This document shows, piece after piece, positions 7,786 through 15,298 of a stretch of DNA of 64,000 nt. A program made the translations under genes and the position numbers. The stretch is from Actinomadura rubteroloni. Lineage in GTDB: Bacteria; Actinomycetota; Actinomycetes; Streptosporangiales; Streptosporangiaceae. Every line of letters begins with the position of its first letter. Position 1 is the stretch's first letter. The notes under the pieces are model-generated. The model worked only from the letters and a program-made list of their open reading frames with translations. It was not told where the DNA came from and did not search any database. The DNA lies in the NCBI RefSeq assembly GCF_002911665.1, contig NZ_MTBP01000001.1, forward strand, positions 1,240,001 to 1,304,000, in the 5' to 3' direction.

Positions 7786-8901
7786 ATGAGAATCGCCCAC
7801 ATCACCGACTACTACCTCCCGCGCCTCGGCGGCATCGAGATGCAGGTCCACGACCTCGCGACGCGCCAGCTCGACGCGGGCCACGACGTGACCGTCATCA
7901 CGTCCACGCCCGGCGGCCGGGACGAGCCGGACGGCCCGCCGGTCCGCCGCGCGACCGAGAACCTGCCGTTCGCCGCCGCGCTGCACCCCGCCGCGCCGTG
8001 GGCCGGGCGGCGGCTGGTCCGGGACGGGAAGTACGACGTCCTGCACGTCCACGCCGGGCCGTTCTCGCCGCTGTCGTTCGCGGGGCTCGCGCTGGCCGCC
8101 GAACTGCCGACCGTCGTGACCGTCCACTCGCTGATCTCCTACATGGAGCCCGCGTTCCGGCTGCTGGACGGCGTGTCGCGCTGGTCCGCGCTGCCCGCCG
8201 TGTGGACGGCCGTCAGCGACGCCGCCGCCGAGCCCGTCCGGCGCCTCGTCGCGCCCCGGCCGGTGTTCGTCCTGCCCAACGGCATCGACGCGGCGCGGTG
8301 GCGGGTCGAGCCCGCGCCGCGCGAGCCCGGCGAGGTGCTGGTCGTCGCGGTGATGCGGCTCGCGCGGCGGAAACGGCCGCTCCAACTCGTCCGGATGCTG
8401 CGCCGCGCGCACGACCTGCTCGCGCCGCGCGTCCGGCTGCGCGCGGTGATCGCCGGGGACGGCCCCGAGCGCCGCGCCGTCGAACGCCACCTGCGGCGGC
8501 ACGACATGGACTGGGTGAGCCTGCCCGGCCGCGTCGACCGCGCGCACATCCGCGACCTGTTCCGCCGCGCCGACCTGTTCGTCGCGCCCGCCATGCTGGA
8601 ATCGTTCGGGATCGCGGCGCTGGAGGCGCGCTGCGCCGGGGTGCCCGTCGTGGCCCGCGCGGAGGGCGGCATCCGCGAGTTCGTCGGGCACGGCGAGGAG
8701 GGACTGCTCGTGGACAGCGACGACGCGATGGTCGAGGCCATCGTGCGGCTCGCGGCCGACGCCGACCTGCGCGGCCGCGTCGCCGCGCGCAGCCGGACCG
8801 TCCCGCCCCCCGTGACCTGGCCGGACGTCCTGGCGCTCACCGAGGACATGTACGGCCGCGCCGCGGTGCGACTGCACGGGCGGGCCGAGCGATCGGCGTG
8901 A
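7786..8901 (+). CDS. GT4-family glycosyltransferase
   Basis: A 371-residue GT-B glycosyltransferase. The N-terminal domain begins with a glycine-rich Leu-Gly-Gly-Ile-Glu loop (about 14-18). The C-terminal nucleotide-sugar domain carries the E-x7-E motif (Glu-Ser-Phe-Gly-Ile-Ala-Ala-Leu-Glu, about 266-274). Related enzymes build mannosyl- or glucosyl-lipids and exopolysaccharides. Its stop overlaps the GTG start of the PAP2 gene (GTGA), indicating translational coupling. It probably acts with the LmbE deacetylase and the PAP2 and flippase-like membrane proteins on one glycolipid. Confidence 0.87.
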   Translation: MRIAHITDYYLPRLGGIEMQVHDLATRQLDAGHDVTVITSTPGGRDEPDGPPVRRATENLPFAAALHPAAPWAGRRLVRDGKYDVLHVHAGPFSPLSFAGLALAAELPTVVTVHSLISYMEPAFRLLDGVSRWSALPAVWTAVSDAAAEPVRRLVAPRPVFVLPNGIDAARWRVEPAPREPGEVLVVAVMRLARRKRPLQLVRMLRRAHDLLAPRVRLRAVIAGDGPERRAVERHLRRHDMDWVSLPGRVDRAHIRDLFRRADLFVAPAMLESFGIAALEARCAGVPVVARAEGGIREFVGHGEEGLLVDSDDAMVEAIVRLAADADLRGRVAARSRTVPPPVTWPDVLALTEDMYGRAAVRLHGRAERSA

Positions 8902-9845
8902 TCTCGCCCCGGCGGGACGCGGCGGCCGTGGCCGCGCCCCGCGTGCGGCGCCCCCGGCTGCTCGGCGAACTGCTGATCGTCTTCGTGCTGCTGCGCGTGT
9001 ACGACTACGTCCGCTCGTTCGCCGACGCGCGGCAGGGACGCGCCCTGACGCACGGCCGGGACGTCCTGGACGTCGAGCGCTTCCTGCACATCGACATCGA
9101 ACGCGCCATGAACCACTGGATCGAGCGCCACGATTTCCTGGCGATCGCGGCGGTCGACTGGTACCAGTACGTCCATATCAGCGCGACGATGTCCGTGCTG
9201 GTGTGGTGCTACGTCGCGGGCCCGTCGCTGTACCGGGGGGCGCGCAACGCGCTCGTCGCGACGAACCTGGTCGGCATGACGGTGTACTTCTTCCTGCCCG
9301 TCATGCCGCCCCGGCTGCTGCCGGGGGAGGACTACATCGACTCGGTGGCGGCGGCCGGGTTCGGGACGACGCACGGTGGACCCGTCACCGCCGACCAGTT
9401 CGGCGCGATGCCGTCTCTGCACCTGGCGTGGGCGACGTGGACGGCTCTGGTCGCGTTCGCGCTGCTGCGGCGGTACCGGGCGCGGTTCCTGGTCGTCCTG
9501 TACCCGACGACGACCGCGCTCGTCGTGATGGCGACGGCGAACCACTACCTGCTCGACGTCTTCGCCGGCGCGGCGGTCGCCCTCGCGGCGCGGCGGGCGC
9601 TGCCCGGCCCGCTGCCCGTCCGGGCGACGGCTCAGATGATCCTGCGGCGCAGCAGCACGGCCAGCACGAACGCGCCCGGCACCAGCGGCAGCCAGACGGT
9701 GATCAGCCGGTACCCGACGACCGCGCCGAGCGCCGCGGGGGACGGGACGCCCGCCCAGATCAGCCCGGCGACGAGCACGACGTCCAGCCCGCCGATCCCG
9801 CCGGGCGACGGCAGCAGGGCCGAGACCGAGGAGACGACGACGTAG
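8898..9845 (+). CDS. PAP2 superfamily membrane phosphatase/transferase
   Basis: An integral membrane protein with about six helices and the PAP2_3 (AUR1-like) motifs Met-Pro-Ser-Leu-His-Leu-Ala-Trp and His-Tyr-Leu-Leu-Asp-Val-Phe-Ala-Gly. Such proteins hydrolyse or transfer phosphoryl groups on lipids, for example inositol-phospholipid transfer. GTG 8898 overlaps the stop of the glycosyltransferase. The recognisable domain ends near 9640, but no in-frame stop occurs until 9845. The last 70 residues are therefore a Ser/Thr/Pro-rich tail encoded antisense to the end of the flippase-like gene, a 214-base overlap. Start and domain are secure; the tail's reality is not. Confidence 0.8.
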   Translation: MISPRRDAAAVAAPRVRRPRLLGELLIVFVLLRVYDYVRSFADARQGRALTHGRDVLDVERFLHIDIERAMNHWIERHDFLAIAAVDWYQYVHISATMSVLVWCYVAGPSLYRGARNALVATNLVGMTVYFFLPVMPPRLLPGEDYIDSVAAAGFGTTHGGPVTADQFGAMPSLHLAWATWTALVAFALLRRYRARFLVVLYPTTTALVVMATANHYLLDVFAGAAVALAARRALPGPLPVRATAQMILRRSSTASTNAPGTSGSQTVISRYPTTAPSAAGDGTPAQISPATSTTSSPPIPPGDGSRAETEETTT

Positions 9846-10693
9846 ACCACGACCGTGATGCCGGCCGTGATCGGGACGTCGATGCTCCGCAGCACCGCGA
9901 ACAGCACGACGCCGTGCAGCAGCGGCGCCGTGAGCGAGCCCAGCCACAGCGCCACCGCGCGTCCCGGATGCGCGAGGACGGTCCGCAGCGCGGCCAGCTC
10001 GCGCACGAGCCGCGCCCCGGCCCTGGCCAGCTTCGCGACGACGGCGCGTCCGCGCCGCCCCGGGACGAGCCACAGCAGGGCCGCTATGGCGGCGACCGCC
10101 GCGACCGCCACGGCGATCCAGACATGGGACGCGACGGCCTGCCCGACGGCGTCCCAGCTCACCCGGTCGCCGATCATCCCGAGCGTGGACGGCACCGCGA
10201 TCACGGCGACGGCGAGCAGCAGCAGATGCGTCACCAGCCCGGCGAGCGAGTTCAGCCCGACCGACCCGACGGCCGCGCCGCGCGTCATCCCGCACCGTCT
10301 CAGGAACCGGACGTTCACGGCCATCCCGCCGGACCCCGCCGGCAGCAGATGGTTGGCGAACGAGGCGGCGACCTGCACGGCGAACACGCGTCCGACCGGG
10401 GGGGTCACCGGCATCGAGCCGAGCTGCGTGACCGTCCCGACGCACCACATCGCGGCGGTGGCGGCGAAGGCGAGCAGCAGCCACTGCCGGTCCGCGCCGA
10501 TGAGGCTCTCGCTGCCCGCGTCCATCGCCGCCCGGTGCCGGACGGCCAGCGCGACGACCGCGGCGGCGACCGCCGTGCCGAGCAGCACCCGCGACAGCGG
10601 CGCCTCCGCCGCCGCGACACGGCCGAGCGCGCGGACGACGCGCGCCGCCCCCTGCGGACGCCGCGCCGCACTCGTCTCAGTACGCGTTCCCAC
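9632..10693 (-). CDS. Flippase-like (UPF0104/LPG synthase TM-domain) membrane protein
   Basis: A 353-residue protein with about eight transmembrane helices and the pattern of the UPF0104/AglD2-like flippase-domain family. The diagnostic segment is Leu-Leu-Pro-Ser-Pro-Gly-Gly-Ile-Gly-Gly-Leu-Asp near the C-terminus, with Leu-Pro-Ala-Gly-Ser-Gly-Gly in the middle. Family members are implicated in lipid-linked substrate translocation. GTG 10693 follows GGAAGGG at the right spacing; a further in-frame extension upstream looks non-coding. A 21-bp palindrome lies about 150 bases upstream. The 3' end overlaps the PAP2 gene by 214 bases. Confidence 0.82.
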   Translation of the reverse strand: MGTRTETSAARRPQGAARVVRALGRVAAAEAPLSRVLLGTAVAAAVVALAVRHRAAMDAGSESLIGADRQWLLLAFAATAAMWCVGTVTQLGSMPVTPPVGRVFAVQVAASFANHLLPAGSGGMAVNVRFLRRCGMTRGAAVGSVGLNSLAGLVTHLLLLAVAVIAVPSTLGMIGDRVSWDAVGQAVASHVWIAVAVAAVAAIAALLWLVPGRRGRAVVAKLARAGARLVRELAALRTVLAHPGRAVALWLGSLTAPLLHGVVLFAVLRSIDVPITAGITVVVYVVVSSVSALLPSPGGIGGLDVVLVAGLIWAGVPSPAALGAVVGYRLITVWLPLVPGAFVLAVLLRRRII

Positions 10694-11140
10694 CCGTACG
10701 CCCTTCCGTCGCGCGGGCTCGTTCGCCGCGCACCGTCTCCGTCCCCCCGGACGGCCCCGATCGCCGATCCGACCCACTTTCTCGAAACGCGCCGGAAACC
10801 GCCACCCGCGACCCAGCCACCCCACAGGTCCCGCAGCGATTCTTTCTACTACAGGCCTTGTAGTAGCCGAAACACACCCACCCACCGACGCCCCCACAAT
10901 TTCCCACCGCAAGCCACTCGTTAGCCCCACCGCGTCACACGTCTCGCACGCCACGACCGGGCCGAGCGGCGCACGCCCGGCCGAACGGGCAGCCTTCCCC
11001 GCTCGGCGGACGAACGTCAGTCCGCGCGACCGGACGAGAGCGTCCCGGCCGCGGCGCGGACGCAGGACGGCGCAGTGGCGCGACCGCGAACCACGCGGGA
11101 CGCGGCGCGTCCGAGGTGCGCGACGTCGCGCCGGGACGGG
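10694..11140. other. Intergenic stretch, contains palindrome copy 2
   Basis: I see no convincing gene in these 447 bases, which separate the flippase-like gene from the DUF5519 gene; both are read leftward. The only clear element is the 21-bp palindrome at 10846-10866, listed separately. The surrounding bases (about 10780-10930) are C/A-rich compared with coding DNA. Confidence 0.6.
10846..10866. promoter_or_regulatory. 21-bp palindrome, copy 2 (CTACTACA-N5-TGTAGTAG)
   Basis: Perfect 8-5-8 inverted repeat with the same arms and spacing as the copy at 6837-6857; the spacer is GGCCT here and GCGTT there. It sits about 150 bases upstream of the flippase-like gene start on the minus strand, a plausible operator position. 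Together the two copies bracket the deacetylase/glycosyltransferase/PAP2/flippase cluster. Confidence 0.6.
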
Positions 11141-11566
11141 CTAGGCGTGCGTGGCCAGCCCGGCCTCCAGCGAGGTCGCGCGGCTCCAGGCGACGCGCGG
11201 GCAGAGCGCATTCGGCCGGGCGCCGCGGGCGACCCGCAGGTGCGCCTTGATCGCCACGCTGGTCAGCGAGATCAGCAGTTCCAGGTCGGTCTCGCCGTAC
11301 AGGGAGATCTCGACCCAGTCCGAGTCCGGCCGGACGCGGACGTTCTCGTGCCGCCACAGCGGCGGCCCCATCCGCTCGATGACCGGCCAGGTCAGGAACA
11401 CCTCGGCGGCGTGCGCGTCGGGGAGGTGGACGATCTGCCGCTCGGCGATCGCGAGGGCGCGCCCCGAGCCGCAATCGGCCCGCCACAGCCGCAACGCGGG
11501 CCATGTCCGCAACTGCTCGACGGCGCGCCATGCAAGGGGTGTGTACGCCGTGGAAACGAGGCCCAT
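11141..11566 (-). CDS. DUF5519 (luciferase-domain-like) protein
   Basis: A 141-residue soluble protein. The core reads Arg-Val-Arg-Pro-Asp-Ser-Asp-Trp-Val-Glu-Ile followed by a helix with Ser-Val-Ala-Ile-Lys-Ala. This matches the actinobacterial DUF5519 family, often labelled luciferase family protein without enzymatic evidence. An internal His-Leu-Pro-Asp-Ala-His-Ala-Ala-Glu-Val segment also fits. ATG 11566. It stands alone between two gene-poor stretches. Function unknown. Confidence 0.72.
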   Translation of the reverse strand: MGLVSTAYTPLAWRAVEQLRTWPALRLWRADCGSGRALAIAERQIVHLPDAHAAEVFLTWPVIERMGPPLWRHENVRVRPDSDWVEISLYGETDLELLISLTSVAIKAHLRVARGARPNALCPRVAWSRATSLEAGLATHA

Positions 11567-12184
11567 GGGGCACAGGCTGACACCGTCCGGTGCCGCTGGC
11601 TACCGGGGCTGCCCGAATCGTTATCAACGCGTCCAGCCAACGGCCACCGAACGTTCAACCGGCCGCGCCGGAATGCGGGTTTCGGAAAGTCCTGTCCAGG
11701 GGTCATGTGTCCGAAACGGCCGTGATCTTTTTCACCGTTACCTACTCCGAAGTACGGAAAGGCGACCAACGTGCCTTGCCTCCGCCGCACCGGCGATCCG
11801 TACGCGCGCGGGCTCGCGGGGGGCGGCGTATGCGCGACGTCCACGTCCCCTGTCGCACATCGCGACCGACCCGACGACGGCACTTCCCCATTCGCCCGGC
11901 GGTCGTCCGCGTGGCCTGGGCGATCGCCGCGTAGACGGCCGCCCGACCGCTCATCAAGGCGTTTCAGCGGCCCGCTCTCAATGGACAGTTCCCGGCTCCT
12001 CACGACGAATCCAGACGGCGCGATCACAAGGTAATCCACGGACGAATTCCGTAAGGCGCGCTGCAACAAGAAGAACCGCCTAACGCTGGCCGGAATCGGA
12101 CGGACAAGACCGTTGCGAAAGGCCCGCCCTCCGCCCGGCGAGGTTGAGAGACACTGGACGCAGACCGCCGAGGAGGGACCGCCT
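11567..12184. other. 618-bp stretch without a recognisable gene
   Basis: Short open frames exist on both strands, for example 11771-12034 plus, but they lack ribosome sites, recognisable motifs and normal third-position GC bias. The segment should hold the promoters of the flanking divergent genes. A strong GAGGAGGGA ribosome site for the FAH gene lies at 12171-12179. Confidence 0.5.
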
Positions 12185-13117
12185 GTGAAGTTCGTCCGCT
12201 ACGCCGAGGACCGGGCCGTCCGAGTAGGGGTCGTGGACGGAGACGTCGTCCGCACGATCGACGGGCTCTCGGACCTGCTCCCGCTCATCGAGGACGGCTC
12301 ACTGCACACCGTCGGCGCGACCGCGCTACGGCACGGCGCAGGCGTCCCACTGGACGGGATCCTGCCGCTGTCCCCGATCGCCACGCCCCCGACCGTCCGG
12401 GACTTCTACGCGTTCGAGCAGCACGTACGCGCCGGCCGAGCCTCGCGCGGCCGGACGATCGACCCGGGCTGGTACGAGATGCCGGTCTTCTACTTCTCCA
12501 ACCCGTACGCGGTGCTCGGCTGCGGCGACGTCCGGATGACCCCCGGCACCGAGGCCTTCGACTTCGAGCTGGAGGTCGCCGCGATCGTCGGCCGACCCGG
12601 CCGCGACCTGACCCCCGCCGAAGCCGAAGACCACATCGCCGGCTACTGCGTCCTCAACGACTGGAGCGGACGCGACGTCCAGCGTCGCGAGATGCGCCAG
12701 GCGATGGGACCGGTCAAAGGCAAGGACACCGCCACCGGCCTCGGCCCCTATCTCGTCACCCCGGACGAGATCGCCGACAGGAAGGAGGGCAACGGCCACC
12801 GCCTGGAGATGACGTGCACCATCAACGGCGTCCCGTACTCCCGAGCGCTGTGGTCCGACGTCTACTGGTCCTTCGCCGAAATGATCGCCTACGCTTCGCG
12901 CGGCACCGAGGTACGCCCCGGCGACGTGATCGGCTCAGGCACCTGCGGCACCGGCTGCATCCTGGAACTAGCCCAGACCCACGGCGCGGACGCCTACCCC
13001 TGGCTCAAACCAGGAGACGAGGTGGCCGCCACCATCGAAGCCCTGGGCACCCTCCACAACACGGTCATAGAAGCCGCGCCCATAACCCCCCTACGCCCGA
13101 CCCCACCACCCGCCTAA
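12185..13117 (+). CDS. Fumarylacetoacetate hydrolase-family protein
   Basis: A 310-residue member of the FAH superfamily, which cleaves or hydrates beta-diketo acids such as 2-hydroxyhepta-2,4-diene-1,7-dioate or acylpyruvates using a divalent metal. Metal-ligand candidates are Glu128 and Glu130 (Asp-Phe-Glu-Leu-Glu-Val) and Asp159 within Asn-Asp-Trp-Ser-Gly-Arg-Asp. The C-terminal half has Pro-Gly-Asp-Val-Ile-Gly-Ser-Gly-Thr, typical of the fold. GTG 12185 follows GAGGAGGGA. It is monocistronic and convergent with the epimerase gene. Substrate cannot be assigned. Confidence 0.87.
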   Translation: MKFVRYAEDRAVRVGVVDGDVVRTIDGLSDLLPLIEDGSLHTVGATALRHGAGVPLDGILPLSPIATPPTVRDFYAFEQHVRAGRASRGRTIDPGWYEMPVFYFSNPYAVLGCGDVRMTPGTEAFDFELEVAAIVGRPGRDLTPAEAEDHIAGYCVLNDWSGRDVQRREMRQAMGPVKGKDTATGLGPYLVTPDEIADRKEGNGHRLEMTCTINGVPYSRALWSDVYWSFAEMIAYASRGTEVRPGDVIGSGTCGTGCILELAQTHGADAYPWLKPGDEVAATIEALGTLHNTVIEAAPITPLRPTPPPA

Positions 13118-13298
13118 ACCCACCTCCGCCGAAAGCGGCGAACCCCACGAAAGCGCGAGCCGCCCGCGCACACTCGCGCGCCGGTACCGGCTCTCCGCTC
13201 ACACGCTCGCCGCAGACCCAATACGCAGGGCCCGGCGAGCGGACGCCTGATCTCAGATCAGCGGGCCGACCTAGCCAGGCGTGCCCCACCGCCACGCG

Positions 13299-14192
13299 TC
13301 AGTCAGGCGCCGTGGTGACCTGGCGGATGACCTCCTGATGGGTGGGATGGGCGAACGCGAAACCGGACGCGAGGAGGCGCTCCGGCATGACGCGCTGGCT
13401 GGCGAGCACGCCCGTCCGAGCGAACTCGCCGAGAGCGAGCCACAGAGCGGGACCGGGCACCGGCAGCACCGCCGGACGGTGCAGCGCCCGGCCGAGCGCC
13501 GCGGTGACCTGCCGGTTGGTCACCGGATCCGGACACGCCAGATTCACCGGCCCCGACAGCGCCGAGGTATCAATGACATGCCGGATGGCCGCCACCTCAT
13601 CGGCCAGCGAGATCAGACTCCAGTACTGCCGCCCGCCGCCCAACGGCCCGCCGAGCCCCAGACGGAACAGCGGCAGCATCCGCCCGAACGCGCCGCCGCG
13701 CGGAGAGACGACGAGCCCCGTGCGGATCCGGACGGTACGGATCCCCGCGTCCTCAGCAGCCCCGGCCGCGTCCTCCCAGTCACGGCAGACGCGCGCGAGA
13801 AAGTCGTCCCCCGACGGATCGTCCTCCGAAAGAACCCGATCGCCGGCATCGCCGTAATACCCGACCGCCGAACCGGAAACGAACACACGAGGCGGCTCAT
13901 CCATACGAGCCAGCGCGCTCGCGAGCGTGGCCGTCCCACGCACACGGCTGTCGTAGATCGCGCGCTTATAAGCGGACGTCCAACGCCGCTCACCAACCCC
14001 GGCACCGGCAAGATGCACCACCGCGTCAACACCGGTCAGCGCCCCGACACGCCCCAAGGGATCCCAGCCGACCTCACCCACACGCCGAGGCTCACGCCGA
14101 ACGAGCCGGACGACCTCATGCCCGTCCCCAGCCAAGCTCTCCGCCAACGCACCCCCGATCACCCCGGAAGCCCCGCTGACCGCAACCCTCAT
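13299..14192 (-). CDS. TIGR01777-family NAD(P)-binding epimerase-like protein
   Basis: A 297-residue extended short-chain dehydrogenase. It starts with a Rossmann motif Gly-Ala-Ser-Gly-Val-Ile-Gly (about 7-13). The middle motif Asp-Ala-Val-Val-His-Leu-Ala-Gly-Ala and the segment Ser-Ala-Val-Gly-Tyr-Tyr-Gly hold the usual catalytic Tyr region. The C-terminal 50 residues match DUF1731. This is the YfcH/SDR39U1 type, of unknown substrate and sometimes linked to cell division (SulA-like name). ATG 14192. Convergent with the FAH gene; nothing notable in the 181-bp gap. Confidence 0.85.
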   Translation of the reverse strand: MRVAVSGASGVIGGALAESLAGDGHEVVRLVRREPRRVGEVGWDPLGRVGALTGVDAVVHLAGAGVGERRWTSAYKRAIYDSRVRGTATLASALARMDEPPRVFVSGSAVGYYGDAGDRVLSEDDPSGDDFLARVCRDWEDAAGAAEDAGIRTVRIRTGLVVSPRGGAFGRMLPLFRLGLGGPLGGGRQYWSLISLADEVAAIRHVIDTSALSGPVNLACPDPVTNRQVTAALGRALHRPAVLPVPGPALWLALGEFARTGVLASQRVMPERLLASGFAFAHPTHQEVIRQVTTAPD

Positions 14193-14404
14193 CCCCTCAC
14201 GCTAACAACGACCACCCCTCACCTCCGAACACCGCACCAACAAACCCATGCCATCCCGACCCACCACCAGCGTCGCCCCCGCCACCCCATCAGTCGAACC
14301 AAGCCCGCCCCTGTGGATAACCAGCTCCCCACCGCCACGACGCCCCGGCCCAGGACCCGCCCACCACCTCCCTGACCTGCCCTTTTGTCCAGCCGGATAT
14401 CGAG

Positions 14405-14434
14405 TTGGCGCAGGCAGCGAGCATCCCGTATGCT
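14405..14434 (+). promoter_or_regulatory. Candidate promoter for the tRNA pair
   Basis: TTGGCG (14405-14410), 18-base spacer, TATGCT (14429-14434), about 75 bases ahead of tRNA-Asp. A second possible -10 hexamer, TAGACT (14494-14499), lies immediately before the tRNA but lacks a good -35. The rest of the 319-bp gap (14193-14511) shows no gene. Confidence 0.45.
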
Positions 14435-14511
14435 TTCGGACGTCGCCAGGGAAACGGCCCACGAGGACCGGCTCGGGCAACACCCCCGAGCGGCTAGACT
14501 CGGAAACGCAA

Positions 14512-14586
14512 GGTCCTGTGGAGCAGCTAGGAGTGCTCGCCACCCTGTCAAGGTGGAGGCCGCGGGTTCAAATCCCGTCAGGACCG
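14512..14586 (+). tRNA. tRNA-Asp (GTC)
   Basis: 75-nt cloverleaf. The acceptor arm GGTCCTG pairs with CAGGACC, with discriminator G. The anticodon stem CCACC/GGTGG encloses loop CTGTCAA (anticodon GTC). The T-arm is GCGGG-TTCAAAT-CCCGT (one mismatch at its end). No CCA is encoded. It heads a two-tRNA unit with tRNA-Phe 38 bases downstream. Confidence 0.97.
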
Positions 14587-14624
14587 CTCGACGTGCACAC
14601 GTCACCGCGACGACCGCGCGTCCC

Positions 14625-14698
14625 GGGCAGGTAGCTCAGTCGGTACGAGCGTTCGCCTGAAAAGCGAAAGGTCGGCGGTTCGACCCCGCCCCTGCCCA
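14625..14698 (+). tRNA. tRNA-Phe (GAA)
   Basis: 74-nt cloverleaf. Acceptor GGGCAGG/CCTGCCC with discriminator A. Anticodon stem TTCGC/GCGAA encloses CTGAAAA (anticodon GAA). The T-arm contains GGTTCGACCCC. No CCA is encoded. Followed 16 bases later by a strong terminator. Confidence 0.97.
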
Positions 14699-14713
14699 CA
14701 CCTCAGAACAGCC

Positions 14714-14750
14714 AAAACGCCCCAAGCGATCATCGCTCGGGGCGTTTTTT
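14714..14750 (+). terminator. Rho-independent terminator of the tRNA unit
   Basis: AAACGCCCC(A)AGCGAT pairs with ATCGCT(C)GGGGCGTTT around a tiny loop, and six T residues end the element. It is a textbook intrinsic terminator closing the tRNA-Asp/tRNA-Phe transcript. Confidence 0.9.
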
Positions 14751-14880
14751 ATAGCAGCGTCCTCAGCCGAGCACATCCCCAGCTTCCGCAGCGCGGCATG
14801 TGGGCCGCGGCGCTCGTCCCAGGTCCGGCGGCTCGCTCCCGTGGGCCACGGACAGGTCTTGGACGAAGAGGACGTCGTTG

Positions 14881-15100
14881 GACGCGAGCAGTTGTATCGC
14901 TGAGAGTCATCGTCACCTCAACGGATCGAACGTCGAGTGTCGAGGCCCGGCCCACGACGGGCCGAAAAGGCGTCCTGCCCGGTAGGACGAGATGTGGGTG
15001 CGCTCCAGCACAAGCGGTAGGGCACCGGGCAGGGTGACGTGGTTCTGGGTGAGGAAAACCTTGCCGGTCACGATGCCGATCGGGTCGCCGCCTACGTGGG
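14881..15100 (-). pseudogene. RHS/YD-repeat protein remnant (DUF6531-like segment)
   Basis: Read leftward from about 15098, one frame gives Gly-Gly-Asp-Pro-Ile-Gly-Ile-Val-Thr-Gly-Lys-Val, then Leu-Pro-Gly-Ala-Leu-Pro-Leu-Val-Leu-Glu-Arg-Thr-His and Gly-Pro-Ser-Trp-Ala. This is the conserved DUF6531 segment that opens RHS/YD-repeat toxin cores in actinomycetes. After that Trp-Ala the homology jumps frame (Ser-Thr-Leu-Asp continues in another frame) and a stop follows at 14913. No start codon, secretion domain or YD repeats remain. It is a short decayed fragment lodged between the tRNA terminator and the cyclase gene. The rest of 14751-15298 shows nothing recognisable. Confidence 0.6.
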
Positions 15101-15298
15101 GGCCTGTCGGACGACGAACGGTAGTGGGTGGCGTGGTCGAAGTTGTGCGGGGCGGTTTTCCATAGGTGCGGGGAGGGAGTGTACGCCGGGTCATGCGGGT
15201 GGCACGCTTGCCGTGAGTTCTTCCAACGGAGGGAGATCGGCCATGCGGTGTGCTGCGGGAGCGGGCTGGACGGCGGCGCGGGCGTCCGGTCGGCGCGC

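Noticed and set aside
11771-12034. Possible 87-residue gene in the 11.6-12.2 kb gap
   Set aside because: No ribosome site, no recognisable motif, Arg/Ser/Pro-rich composition typical of spurious frames.
14625-15100. att duplication of the tRNA-Phe 3' end around the RHS remnant
   Set aside because: I looked for a second copy of the tRNA-Phe 3' end and did not see one in the window.
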